Origin: an uncultured Paracoccus sp. | Lineage (GTDB): Bacteria > Pseudomonadota > Alphaproteobacteria > Rhodobacterales > Rhodobacteraceae | Assembly: GCF_937873615.1 (NCBI RefSeq) | Contig: NZ_CALMYP010000052.1 | Location: 1-64,000, forward strand | DNA length: 64,000 bases | Reading direction: 5' to 3' | In this document: positions 22,717 through 31,006 of the stretch, one piece after another | How positions within the stretch are numbered: the first letter of the stretch is position 1 | Layout: each line of letters begins with the position of its first letter | Notes under the pieces: model-generated | Seen by the model: only the letters and a program-made list of their open reading frames with translations | Told to the model about the DNA's origin: nothing | Database searches by the model: none | Position numbers and translations under genes: made by a program

Positions 22717-23708
22717 GCCTGCCCGACGCGATGCGCGCCGTCGAGATTTCCGAACCCGGCGCGCCCGAGGTGCTGCGCCTGACATCGCGCCCGGTGCCGA
22801 TGCCGGGCCATGACCAGATCGTCATCCGGCTGGAATGGGCCGGGGTGAACCGGCCCGATGTGGCGCAAAGGCAGGGCACTTATGCGCCGCCGCCCGGGGC
22901 CTCGGACCTGCCCGGGCTGGAAGGCGCGGGCAAGGTCGTGGCCGTGGGGCGCGGCGTCACCCGCTGGAAGCCCGGCGACCGGGTCTGTGCGCTGCTGCCC
23001 GGCGGCGGTTATGCCGAATATGTCGCCTGCCATCAGAGCCACGCGCTGCCGGTCCCCGAAGGCATGTCCCTGCGCGAGGCCGCAGCCCTGCCGGAAACCG
23101 CCTTCACCACCTGGTCGAACATCGTCATGCGTGGCGGCCTGCAGGCGGGCGAGCGTTTTCTGGTCCATGGCGGATCGTCGGGGATCGGCACCATGGCGAT
23201 CCAGATCGCCCGTGCGCTTGGTGCCCGCGTCTGGGCCACCGCCGGCTCGGACGAGAAATGCGCGGCCATCGCGGAACTCGGCGCGACTGCGATCAATTAC
23301 CGGAGCGAGGATTTCGTGAAGGTCCTGACCGAGGCCGGCGGGGCGAACCTGATCCTCGACATGGTCGGGGGCGATTATATTGCCAGAAACCTCAAGGCGC
23401 TGGATCTGGACGGGCGGCTGGTGATGATCGCCTTCCTTGCCGGCCCGAAGGCCGAGATCAATTTCGCCCATGTCATGACCCGGCGGCTAACCATCACCGG
23501 CGCCACCCTGCGGCCGCAATCGGATGCGGCCAAGGCGGCGATTGCAGATCAGCTACGCGCGCATCTGTGGCCGATGATTGGCGCCGGCAAGGTCCGGGTG
23601 TTGATCGACAGCGAATATCCCCTGGCCGAGGCCGCCGAGGCGCATCGGCGCATGGAAAGCAGCGCCCATATCGGCAAGATCGTGCTGAAGATCGGAGACT
23701 GGTCATGA
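22713..23708 (+). CDS. NAD(P)H quinone oxidoreductase (PIG3-type medium-chain reductase)
   Basis: The 331-residue zinc-free medium-chain dehydrogenase/reductase has the catalytic-domain pattern AGVNRPDVAQRQGTYAPPPG and the Rossmann segment FLVHGGSSGIGTMAIQIA. The closest group is the PIG3/TP53I3 quinone oxidoreductases, which reduce quinones by one electron using NADPH. It is embedded in a coupled run COQ9 - reductase - acidic protein, overlapping both neighbours by four bases. Confidence 0.88.
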   Translation: MSLPDAMRAVEISEPGAPEVLRLTSRPVPMPGHDQIVIRLEWAGVNRPDVAQRQGTYAPPPGASDLPGLEGAGKVVAVGRGVTRWKPGDRVCALLPGGGYAEYVACHQSHALPVPEGMSLREAAALPETAFTTWSNIVMRGGLQAGERFLVHGGSSGIGTMAIQIARALGARVWATAGSDEKCAAIAELGATAINYRSEDFVKVLTEAGGANLILDMVGGDYIARNLKALDLDGRLVMIAFLAGPKAEINFAHVMTRRLTITGATLRPQSDAAKAAIADQLRAHLWPMIGAGKVRVLIDSEYPLAEAAEAHRRMESSAHIGKIVLKIGDWS

Positions 23709-24604
23709 ACGAGGCCCCGGAAATCGTCGAGATCGACGAGGACAGCTTTCCGAACATCCCGTTGCTCGCTGCGGCAGGTGTGCCCGAGGATTTCTTCGAG
23801 GAAGACCGCATGAATGCCTGGCTGGAAGCGGGCGAGGCCTTCCAGATCGACGATCACCCGAACTTCGCCGTGCTGAACTATCCCTCGGCCGAGGGCGGCG
23901 TGGCCATGCTGTTGCGCTGGCATGGCGACGCCTACGGTCTGGTCAATGCCTGGCCTTTCCTGCCTACGGTGATCAGTGCCGAGATCGCGCCGCTCAAGCT
24001 GGCGGTCGATGCCGAGGGGGTGCAGGCCTTCGTGACCGCGCGGATGGGGGGCGCGGTGCTGACCTTCTTCGATGACGGTTTCATCGAGAATGGCCCCGCC
24101 TATCGCGCCGCAGAGATCGCCTATGCGCAATTCTATGGCATCGCCAACCAGGCCGCGCCGGCCGAGGCCACCGAATTCGAGATCGGCCCCGATGACGAGG
24201 AATTCGGGCAACTCGTCGCGGCGGGCCACGAGATTGCCGAGGGCGGTGCGATCAGGATCAGCATGGCCGGTGCGGCGATCATGGTGCCGCGTTTCGACAT
24301 TGCGCCGAACGCCTTCGAATTTCGCGGTCCGGTCGTCGGGGTCGAGCCGCTGCCGGACTGGATCTGCCCGGATGCCGCCGTGGTTCATGTCACTGTCCTG
24401 CGCCCCTTCGAGGACGAGGACGGCACACCTCTCGAAGACGGGTTCGACCTGCCGATCCTGATGCGCCCCGGCCTGATCGACGGCGAAATGCTACCCCAAC
24501 CCGGCGAGGAAATGCAGGGGATCGCCTTTCTTTACGGCACCGGGTTCGAGGGCGACCCTGGCGACGATGACGACGACGAGGTTCCGCCGCCGCTTCTGCA
24601 TTAA
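23705..24604 (+). CDS. Acidic conserved protein of unknown function (299 aa)
   Basis: The protein starts MNEAPEIVEIDEDSFPN, is very acidic throughout and ends in a DDDDDEVPPP tail. It lacks a signal peptide and membrane segments and shows no motif I recognise. It is translationally coupled to the quinone reductase gene and overlaps the convergent ribonuclease gene by four bases. It might act with its two operon partners, but no function can be given. Confidence 0.65.
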   Translation: MNEAPEIVEIDEDSFPNIPLLAAAGVPEDFFEEDRMNAWLEAGEAFQIDDHPNFAVLNYPSAEGGVAMLLRWHGDAYGLVNAWPFLPTVISAEIAPLKLAVDAEGVQAFVTARMGGAVLTFFDDGFIENGPAYRAAEIAYAQFYGIANQAAPAEATEFEIGPDDEEFGQLVAAGHEIAEGGAIRISMAGAAIMVPRFDIAPNAFEFRGPVVGVEPLPDWICPDAAVVHVTVLRPFEDEDGTPLEDGFDLPILMRPGLIDGEMLPQPGEEMQGIAFLYGTGFEGDPGDDDDDEVPPPLLH

Positions 24605-25239
24605 CGCACCTTCTCCATGATTACCGCATCGCGGCTGCAATCGCGGCGCACATCGGGGGCGCAGTCGCGGGGTTTCAGGTCCTTGGTCAGGCAGATGCGG
24701 ACTTCCTGCAGGTCCTCGCCCTTGCAGGTGACGGTGATGCCATCGGCGGTCATGGCGGGATTGTATTCGATGAAGGCGTCCTCGATCAGCGCTGGCGGGA
24801 TCGAGATGTCGCGGTCGAGATCGACGAAGTAATCGGGCAGGGCGACGGCCTCGAAAGCGTCGCGCATGGTCTCGTAATAACCCGCTGCGGACAGGCCGCT
24901 ACAACGGCCATGCTTCTGCCATTGATACCAGGCCAGCCCGCCCGAGCCCATGATATCGGCCATGCCCTCGCTTTCGCGGCGGGCGGGGTCGCGCTCGCTG
25001 GTGCGGCAATTCGCCGGCCAGCCGTCTTCGTATTGCGGCCAGAGGCCGTGCAGGTTGAAATCGACCTTGCGCCCGACATCGCATTGCGTCGTGCCGCGCT
25101 TGTCATTGGCCGAGGCGCACCAGTTCGGCGACCAGCTGAGCGCCAGAACGTAATAGTCGAAATCGCCCGCGACATGGGTCTGGGCGGCGGCCGGTCCGGC
25201 CCCGGCGGCAAGGATGGCGGCGAAGATCAGTTGGCGCAT
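24601..25239 (-). CDS. Secreted ribonuclease T2 family protein
   Basis: The 212-residue protein has a signal peptide (MRQLIFAAILAAGAGPAAA) and both RNase T2 active-site regions: NLHGLWPQ (CAS I) and WYQWQKHGRCSG (CAS II). The positions normally occupied by a His and the catalytic Glu in CAS II (as in HEWNKHG) are Tyr and Gln here, while Lys and the second His remain. Paired Cys are conserved. Such enzymes degrade periplasmic RNA to cyclic phosphates; activity may be lower with Gln. The start 25239 is the one that gives the signal peptide. Confidence 0.88.
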   Translation of the reverse strand: MRQLIFAAILAAGAGPAAAQTHVAGDFDYYVLALSWSPNWCASANDKRGTTQCDVGRKVDFNLHGLWPQYEDGWPANCRTSERDPARRESEGMADIMGSGGLAWYQWQKHGRCSGLSAAGYYETMRDAFEAVALPDYFVDLDRDISIPPALIEDAFIEYNPAMTADGITVTCKGEDLQEVRICLTKDLKPRDCAPDVRRDCSRDAVIMEKVR

Positions 25240-25433
25240 GGGCCCCTCATTCGATGTGCTGTCCCCTCGATAGGCGAAACGGGCGGCCGGCGCATCCCTT
25301 CCGGACACGATTTGGCCTTTCCCTTGCTGCGTTTCGGCCCTATACAGGCGGGGAAATTTCCCGAAAACGTGGACTGGCTTCGCCAAAACGCCGTTTTCCC
25401 GGCCGGGAAAGATATGCGCAAGGAGTAGATCCG

Positions 25434-26174
25434 ATGAACAAACCGCTGATGGCCAAGGCCACCGCCGTCTGGCTGATCGACAACACGACGCTCAGCTTCA
25501 AGCAGATCGCCGATTTCGTCGGCATGCACGAACTCGAAATCCAGGGCATTGCCGATGGCGACGTGGCCACCGGCGTGAAGGGCTTCGATCCCATCGCCTC
25601 GCACCAGCTCGATCTGGCCGAGATCGAGAAGGGCCAGAAGGATGCGGCCTACAAGCTGAAGCTGAAGCACAACCCCGCCGCCGAGGGCGAGGAAAAGCGC
25701 CGAGGCCCGCGCTATACGCCGCTGTCGAAGCGTCAGGACCGCCCGGCCGCGATCCTCTGGCTGGTGAAGTTCCACCCCGAGCTGGCCGATGCCCAGATCG
25801 CCAAGCTGGTCGGCACCACCAAGCCGACCATCCAGGCGATCCGCGAGCGGACCCATTGGAACATCCAGAACATCCAGCCCATCGACCCGGTCGCCCTTGG
25901 CCTTGCCAAACAGACCGAGCTTGACGCGGCGGTGCAGAAGGCGGCGAAGAAGCGCGGCAATGAGGGCGGGGTCATGACCGATGACGAACGCCGCAAGCTG
26001 GTCTCGACCGAGACCTCGCTTGCCATGGGCGAAGAGCCGCGCCTGCCGACCGCCATCGCCGGGCTGGAGAACTTCAGCTTGTCGCGCGACGACGACAAGC
26101 CCGAGCCGGAACTGGATGCCGAGAGCTTCTTCAACCTGCCCGATTCCGACGAGGATGACGACGACGACAACTGA
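25434..26174 (+). CDS. DUF1013 family cell-cycle transcriptional regulator (TrcR-like)
   Basis: The 246-residue protein starts MNKPLMAKATAVWLIDNTTLSFKQIADFVGMHELEIQGIADG and has a second helix-turn-helix-like half (DAQIAKLVGTTKPTIQAIRERTHWN), which is the DUF1013/TrcR layout seen across alphaproteobacteria. It has an Asp-rich tail. AAGGAG sits 10 bases upstream of the start. Family members are DNA-binding proteins required for normal growth; the targets here are not known. Confidence 0.85.
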   Translation: MNKPLMAKATAVWLIDNTTLSFKQIADFVGMHELEIQGIADGDVATGVKGFDPIASHQLDLAEIEKGQKDAAYKLKLKHNPAAEGEEKRRGPRYTPLSKRQDRPAAILWLVKFHPELADAQIAKLVGTTKPTIQAIRERTHWNIQNIQPIDPVALGLAKQTELDAAVQKAAKKRGNEGGVMTDDERRKLVSTETSLAMGEEPRLPTAIAGLENFSLSRDDDKPEPELDAESFFNLPDSDEDDDDDN

Positions 26175-26181
26175 TCGTCCC

Positions 26182-26206
26182 GATCCGGCCCCATTGGGGC
26201 CGGTGA
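26182..26206. terminator. Possible terminator hairpin after the DUF1013 gene
   Basis: GATCCGGCCCC and GGGGCCGGTGATC form a stem with an ATT loop just past the stop codon. There is no T-tract, so it may be a Rho-dependent or simply structural hairpin. Confidence 0.35.
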
Positions 26207-26296
26207 TCGCATTGACCTGTATCCCTGGGACGCTGCCGGGCAGATTTTATGTCCGGCGGCCAGAGTTGCAGCGGGCCGCCGGGGCGTGATCGCGGA

Positions 26297-27652
26297 TCAG
26301 CCGCCGTTGACGATGCTGTCCAGAACCTCGTAGCGCTCGCTGCCGATATCGATCACCGTCAGGCTGCCGCGCCGCTCGCTGATCTGGCCGTCGACCGGGG
26401 CGGGGGCGCCATTCTCAAAGCGAATCTCGCGATGGCCGCCATCCGGCCAACTGACCCGAAGCAGGGTCGTGCCACCGCTGCGGGCCAGGCTATAGGCGCA
26501 GTCGCGCGTCGGCATGCCAAGCGCGGTCGAACAGGGCAGGGTGCCGCTGGCCGTATCGACGGCGGCGGGGCTGGTGGCGGCATGGCTGGGTTTTGGTGCG
26601 GGTTTGGTGGCCGAGATCGCAGGCGCGGCCATGGGCGCGGCCTCGGTCCGCGTCACGCCGCCAAGCGGGACCTTGCTGGCAGGCGCGGCCGGTGGCCGGG
26701 CCGACATGGCCGAACTGCGGTCGACGGGCGCAACCGTGCCGGCTGGTGCTGCCGGGGCCGGTTGCGGGGCGTTGCTGCCCACCGCCGCAACCGGCGAGGC
26801 CTGGGGTGCCACGATGCCGGCTGGTGCCGAAGGCGCGGGTTGCGGTGCCGTGGCCGGCACCGCCGGCTGCTGGGTTACAGCGGTTGCCGCTGTCATGGCT
26901 GGCTGGGTCGCGGTCATGGCAGCCGTGCTGGCGGCGGGCATCGCGGATTGAGGGCCGGGTTGCGCGGCGGCCTCTGTCGCGGGTGCTGTGGTTGGGGCCA
27001 GAAAATCGCTTGCCGCCCAGCCCGTAACCGGGCCGCCCGAGGTGGTTTCGACCTTGCACCAGTTGCGCCCATCCGCCGGCTGACAGCCGAGATTGCGCAG
27101 CACCGCGCCGTTCGGGGCCGTGCCGGCAACGTCGGCACCGGTCGAGGCCTCGGCGCGGATGTTCAACTGGCCGGTAATGCCGGTCACCTGCCAGAAATCC
27201 GGCGCGGCGTTCAGGGAATTGGCGACATCGTCGCTTTGTGCCTGTCGGCCGGCCACGTCGATGGTCAGCGAAAACCGTGCCGTGCCGCCCGCCTGCGCCG
27301 CCTGTGCCAACGCGCTGCGGATCACATAGGTGCCGCTGGCCGGCAGCACCAGATCCGCCGACATGCCTGCGCTGCTGCTGGAAAACAGCGCAGGCGACTG
27401 GCCGGGGATTGCACCTGGCGCAAAGATCTCGAACTGCGCCGCCGGATTGTCGGCATTCATGCGCACGGTCATCCGCTGCCCGGCATTGGCCGTCAGGGTG
27501 AAATCCGCCGTGTCCGCGCCCACGATCTGCCCGGTTACGGCCGTGCCTGTTGCGCCTGCCGTGAAGGCTACGGGCTGCGTGGTGCTTTCGGCCAGGACCG
27601 GCAGGGCCAGGCAAGTGGCGATTGCAGCGCTGCTGATGAGTTTTCCGAGCAT
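26297..27652 (-). CDS. Secreted SH3-domain protein with Ala/Pro-rich linker
   Basis: The protein of about 451 residues has a signal peptide (LISSAAIATCLALPVLAES), a first domain resembling bacterial pre-peptidase beta sandwiches (AGQRMTVRMNADNPAAQFEIF), then an SH3_3-type repeat (GQLNIRAEASTGADVAG and GCQPADGRNWCKVET), a long Ala/Pro/Thr-rich linker and a small C-terminal domain with two Cys. GAGG six bases upstream supports the ATG at 27652; ATGs at 27664 and 27676 are also in frame. Envelope attachment is inferred; the function is unknown. Confidence 0.75.
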   Translation of the reverse strand: MLGKLISSAAIATCLALPVLAESTTQPVAFTAGATGTAVTGQIVGADTADFTLTANAGQRMTVRMNADNPAAQFEIFAPGAIPGQSPALFSSSSAGMSADLVLPASGTYVIRSALAQAAQAGGTARFSLTIDVAGRQAQSDDVANSLNAAPDFWQVTGITGQLNIRAEASTGADVAGTAPNGAVLRNLGCQPADGRNWCKVETTSGGPVTGWAASDFLAPTTAPATEAAAQPGPQSAMPAASTAAMTATQPAMTAATAVTQQPAVPATAPQPAPSAPAGIVAPQASPVAAVGSNAPQPAPAAPAGTVAPVDRSSAMSARPPAAPASKVPLGGVTRTEAAPMAAPAISATKPAPKPSHAATSPAAVDTASGTLPCSTALGMPTRDCAYSLARSGGTTLLRVSWPDGGHREIRFENGAPAPVDGQISERRGSLTVIDIGSERYEVLDSIVNGG

Positions 27653-27787
27653 GTTCTGCCTCATGTTCCGTGTCATTGTCGATGGCCGCTTCGCCGGCGG
27701 CTTGATTCCGGCTTAACCCAAATCCGGCCGAATGCCTGCGGGCAAACGGCCGGATTCGCGATTTCGTGTTCACGCGTGAGCGCGTCG

Positions 27788-29260
27788 TCAGATCGACAGG
27801 CAGATATATTTCAGCTCAAGGAAATCGTCGATCCCGTGATGGCTGCCTTCGCGGCCAAGGCCGGATTGCTTGACCCCGCCGAAGGGCGCGGTCTCGGTCG
27901 AGATGATGCCGGTATTCACGCCGACGATGCCATATTCCAGCCCCTCCTGCACACGGGTGATGCGACCGATGTCGCGGGCATAGAAATAGGAGGCGAGGCC
28001 GAAAATGGTGTTATTGGCCTTCTCGATCGCCTCCTCCTCGGTCTCGAAGCGGAACAGGGGGGCGAGCGGGCCGAAGGTTTCCTCGGTCGCGACCTTCATC
28101 GCGTCGGTGACGCCGGTGACCACGGTCGGCTCGAAGAACAGCCCGCCCTTGCGCTTGCCGCCGGTGGCCACGGCGCCGCCATGGTCGAGCACGTCCCTGA
28201 TATGTTCCTCGACCTTCTCGACCGCCTTTTCGGTGATCAGCGGGCCGGTGGTGACGCCATCCTCGAACCCGTCGCCGACACGCAGCTTTTCGACCGCCGC
28301 CGCCAGCTTTTCGGCGAAGGCATCATAGACGCCGGCCTGAACATAGATGCGGTTGGCGCATACGCAGGTCTGGCCGTTATTGCGGAATTTCGAGGCCATG
28401 GCGCCTTCGACCGCTGCATCCAGATCGGCATCGTCGAAGACGATGAAGGGCGCGTTGCCGCCCAGTTCCATCGAGCATTTCAGCACCTGATCGGCGGCCT
28501 GTCGCAGAAGGATGCGCCCGACTTCGGTCGAGCCGGTGAAGGTCAGCTTGCGGACATGCGGGTTCTCGCAGAATTCCTTGCCGATCTCTGACGAACGCGA
28601 CGAGGTGACGACGTTGAAGATCCCCTTCGGCAGCCCGGCGCGTTCGCCCAGCACGGCAAGCGCCAGTGCCGAAAGCGGCGTCTCGGCGGCGGGGCGGGCG
28701 ACGAAGCCGCAACCAGCCGCCAGTGCGGGGGCGCATTTGCGGGTGATCATGGCATTCGGGAAGTTCCAGGGCGTGATCGAGGCGGCGACACCGATGGGCT
28801 GGCGCAACACGGTCAGTCGCTTGTCGGGCTGATGGCCGGGAATGGTCTCGCCATAGATGCGCTTGGCCTCCTCGCCGAACCATTCGATGAAGCTGGCACC
28901 GTAAGCGATCTCGCCCTTGGCCTCGGCCAGCGGCTTGCCCATCTCGGCGGTCAGGATGCGGCCGAGATCGTCCTGATTTTCCATCATCAGGTCGAACCAT
29001 CTGCGCATGATCTGGGCGCGTTCCTTGGCGGTGCGCGCGGCCCAGCCCTTCATCGCGGCGGCTGCGGCCTCGATGGCGCGCGCAGCCTCGGCGCGCGACA
29101 GATCGGCGACCTCGGCGATGACATCGCCCCGTGCCGGGTTGGTCACCGGGAAGGTCTTGCCATCGGCCGCATCCACCCATTCGCCGGCGACATAGGCGCG
29201 GGTCTCCAGAAGCGAGGGGTCTTTCAGGTGCATCTTCAGATCGGTCGGGTGCTGGTTCAT
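27788..29260 (-). CDS. gabD: NAD(P)-dependent succinate-semialdehyde dehydrogenase
   Basis: The 490-residue aldehyde dehydrogenase should oxidise succinate semialdehyde to succinate (GABA shunt and related catabolism). It has the catalytic Cys in GQTCVCANRIYV, the Glu in MELGGNAPFIVFDDAD, and TFTGSTEVGR for cofactor binding. The usual KPA motif in the cofactor pocket reads FVARPAAETPLSAL, so the adenosine-ribose-binding Lys is Arg. AGGAGG is perfectly placed before the start at 29260. No gabT neighbour is present, so the natural substrate could be another semialdehyde. Confidence 0.88.
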   Translation of the reverse strand: MNQHPTDLKMHLKDPSLLETRAYVAGEWVDAADGKTFPVTNPARGDVIAEVADLSRAEAARAIEAAAAAMKGWAARTAKERAQIMRRWFDLMMENQDDLGRILTAEMGKPLAEAKGEIAYGASFIEWFGEEAKRIYGETIPGHQPDKRLTVLRQPIGVAASITPWNFPNAMITRKCAPALAAGCGFVARPAAETPLSALALAVLGERAGLPKGIFNVVTSSRSSEIGKEFCENPHVRKLTFTGSTEVGRILLRQAADQVLKCSMELGGNAPFIVFDDADLDAAVEGAMASKFRNNGQTCVCANRIYVQAGVYDAFAEKLAAAVEKLRVGDGFEDGVTTGPLITEKAVEKVEEHIRDVLDHGGAVATGGKRKGGLFFEPTVVTGVTDAMKVATEETFGPLAPLFRFETEEEAIEKANNTIFGLASYFYARDIGRITRVQEGLEYGIVGVNTGIISTETAPFGGVKQSGLGREGSHHGIDDFLELKYICLSI

Positions 29261-29483
29261 GGCGTCCTCCTGTGCTGGGTCGGCAGCAAGCTGGCGCTTT
29301 TGGTCTTGCAAGGCAAGCGAAACCGCCGGTTTGGCCGCAATCGAGCATCTGTGATGAAACTAACGACGCCAATCCGCGTTGGGGGGCAACGTCAAATGTT
29401 CCCTCTTGACGTTATCTCTCTGGGGCGGCGCGTGTCTCCGTGTCGCCCCAACTCGGCTGGGGACGAGACAATGGGGGATGCCG

Positions 29484-29915
29484 ATGCAGACCCTGATCAT
29501 TCAGCACGACTATCCTGTGCAGCCGGCGCGGCTTTGGGCAATCGCGACCGATTGCGCGGCGCTTGGCGTGGCGAAGGCGAAAGGCGCCCGTTCCCCGACC
29601 CATGCCGTCACCGGCCAGATGCTACACCTTCGCATCCCGGTGCTGGGCCTGCGCAGGTCGCATGTGATCCATATCGCGCTTTGCGACGATGCCCGGATGA
29701 TCCTGCGCACTCACGAGCAGGGAAGGGGCGGCCATCGCTGGCGGCTGACGCTGGCGGTTACGCCCGCCGGCACCGGCAGCCGCCTGACCGAGCGGGTCGA
29801 GCTGGATGCCGGTTTTCTGAACCCGATCCAGTCGCTATGGGCGCGCGAGCATTACGCAAGGCGCCATGCGGCAAGGCTGCGCCTGCTCGAAGCCGAAGAC
29901 GGTCTGTCGAGATAA
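29484..29915 (+). CDS. SRPBCC/polyketide cyclase-like protein
   Basis: This 143-residue protein starts MQTLIIQHDYPVQPARLWAI and shows the SRPBCC lipid-binding fold pattern (DCAALG, GSRLTERVELDAGF). The start at 29484 has GGGGGA five bases upstream; an in-frame ATG at 29478 is also possible. It is probably cytoplasmic and may bind a hydrophobic ligand. It is isolated, convergent with the P1 peptidase gene and preceded by a 223-base gap in which nothing else is recognised. Confidence 0.7.
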   Translation: MQTLIIQHDYPVQPARLWAIATDCAALGVAKAKGARSPTHAVTGQMLHLRIPVLGLRRSHVIHIALCDDARMILRTHEQGRGGHRWRLTLAVTPAGTGSRLTERVELDAGFLNPIQSLWAREHYARRHAARLRLLEAEDGLSR

Positions 29916-29950
29916 GCGTTATTCCATCGCCATAACGCCTTTGGCCCGTT

Positions 29951-30934
29951 TCAGATCTGCGACCAGCAGGGTTGCAGATCGCCGGGGCGCGGGCTGGCTG
30001 CCCAGACCCCGCGGGCAATGGCGCGCGCCAGAACCGAGGCCGCCGCATGGCCAAGCTGGAAGGGCGTCACCACCGGGTCGGGCAATTCGCGCGCCCCGGT
30101 CGAGACGGCGAAGACCAGATCGCCATCGAAGGGCGTATGGCTCGGGACAAGGGCGCGGGCCATGCCGTCATGCGCCGCCGTCGCCATGCGTTGCAGCCCG
30201 GGCTTGCTCAGCCGCGCATCGGTGGCGACGATGGCGATGGTCGTGGCTTCACCCAATTGCTTTTCGGGCAGGAACTCGGCCCCCGGATCGGGGGTCTCGC
30301 CGGTGCCGAGGCCGCCGAATTCCGCGCCCATCTCCCATGGTGCGGCCCAGAAATGCCGCCCCCCCGGCATGATCGCCGAGCCGAGCGCATTGACCACCAC
30401 AAGGGCCCCCACGGTGATCCCGCAATCCAGCACCGCCGAGGCCGAGCCGAGCCCGCCTTTCAATTGCCGCGTCATCGCCCCGTAACCGGCACCCGCCGTG
30501 CCGATCGCGAAATCCTGCGCCGCGCCCTCCAGTGCCGCCCGGCCGAGCATTGGATAGGGGTTCTCGCGCCAGCCCTTGTCGCCGCCGTTCATCAGGTCGA
30601 AAACGATGGCGCCGGGCACGATAGGCACGCGCATGTCGCCCACGGCAAAGCCGCGTCCCGCCGCACGCAACCCCGCCATCACCCCGTCGCCCGACGCCAG
30701 CCCGAAGGCCGAGCCGCCCGACAGAAACAGGGCATCCACCTCCTGCACCAGCTTGTCGGGGGCGAGCAGGTCGGTGTCTCGGGTGCCGGGGGCGCCGCCC
30801 ATGACATGCACCGCCGCCGCAAAGGGCGCGTCGCCGGTCAGGACCGTGGTCCCCGACCGCAGCCCGGCATCATCCGCATTGCCGACCCGCAGCCCGGCGA
30901 CATCCGTGATCAGGTTCCGCTCTCCGACACGCAT
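29951..30934 (-). CDS. P1 family (S58, DmpA-like) peptidase
   Basis: The 327-residue protein belongs to the self-cleaving DmpA/NylC Ntn-hydrolase family, which includes D-aminopeptidases, beta-peptidyl aminopeptidases and nylon-oligomer hydrolase. It opens with NLITDVAGLRVGNADD and has LFLSGGSAFGLASGDGV and GALVVVNALGS. The likely maturation site is just before the Thr in GEATTIAIVATDA (Thr231/232); the Thr-Thr-x-Ala pattern fits NylC-like members. AAAGGA precedes the start. It lies 72 bases downstream of the MoxR-type operon and may be a separate gene. Confidence 0.85.
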   Translation of the reverse strand: MRVGERNLITDVAGLRVGNADDAGLRSGTTVLTGDAPFAAAVHVMGGAPGTRDTDLLAPDKLVQEVDALFLSGGSAFGLASGDGVMAGLRAAGRGFAVGDMRVPIVPGAIVFDLMNGGDKGWRENPYPMLGRAALEGAAQDFAIGTAGAGYGAMTRQLKGGLGSASAVLDCGITVGALVVVNALGSAIMPGGRHFWAAPWEMGAEFGGLGTGETPDPGAEFLPEKQLGEATTIAIVATDARLSKPGLQRMATAAHDGMARALVPSHTPFDGDLVFAVSTGARELPDPVVTPFQLGHAAASVLARAIARGVWAASPRPGDLQPCWSQI

Positions 30935-31006
30935 CCGGGGTCCTTTCCTCATGCCACCCGCCGGACTGTGCCGGTCTTTGCGCATCCGGGCAAGCCTTGG
31001 AACAAG

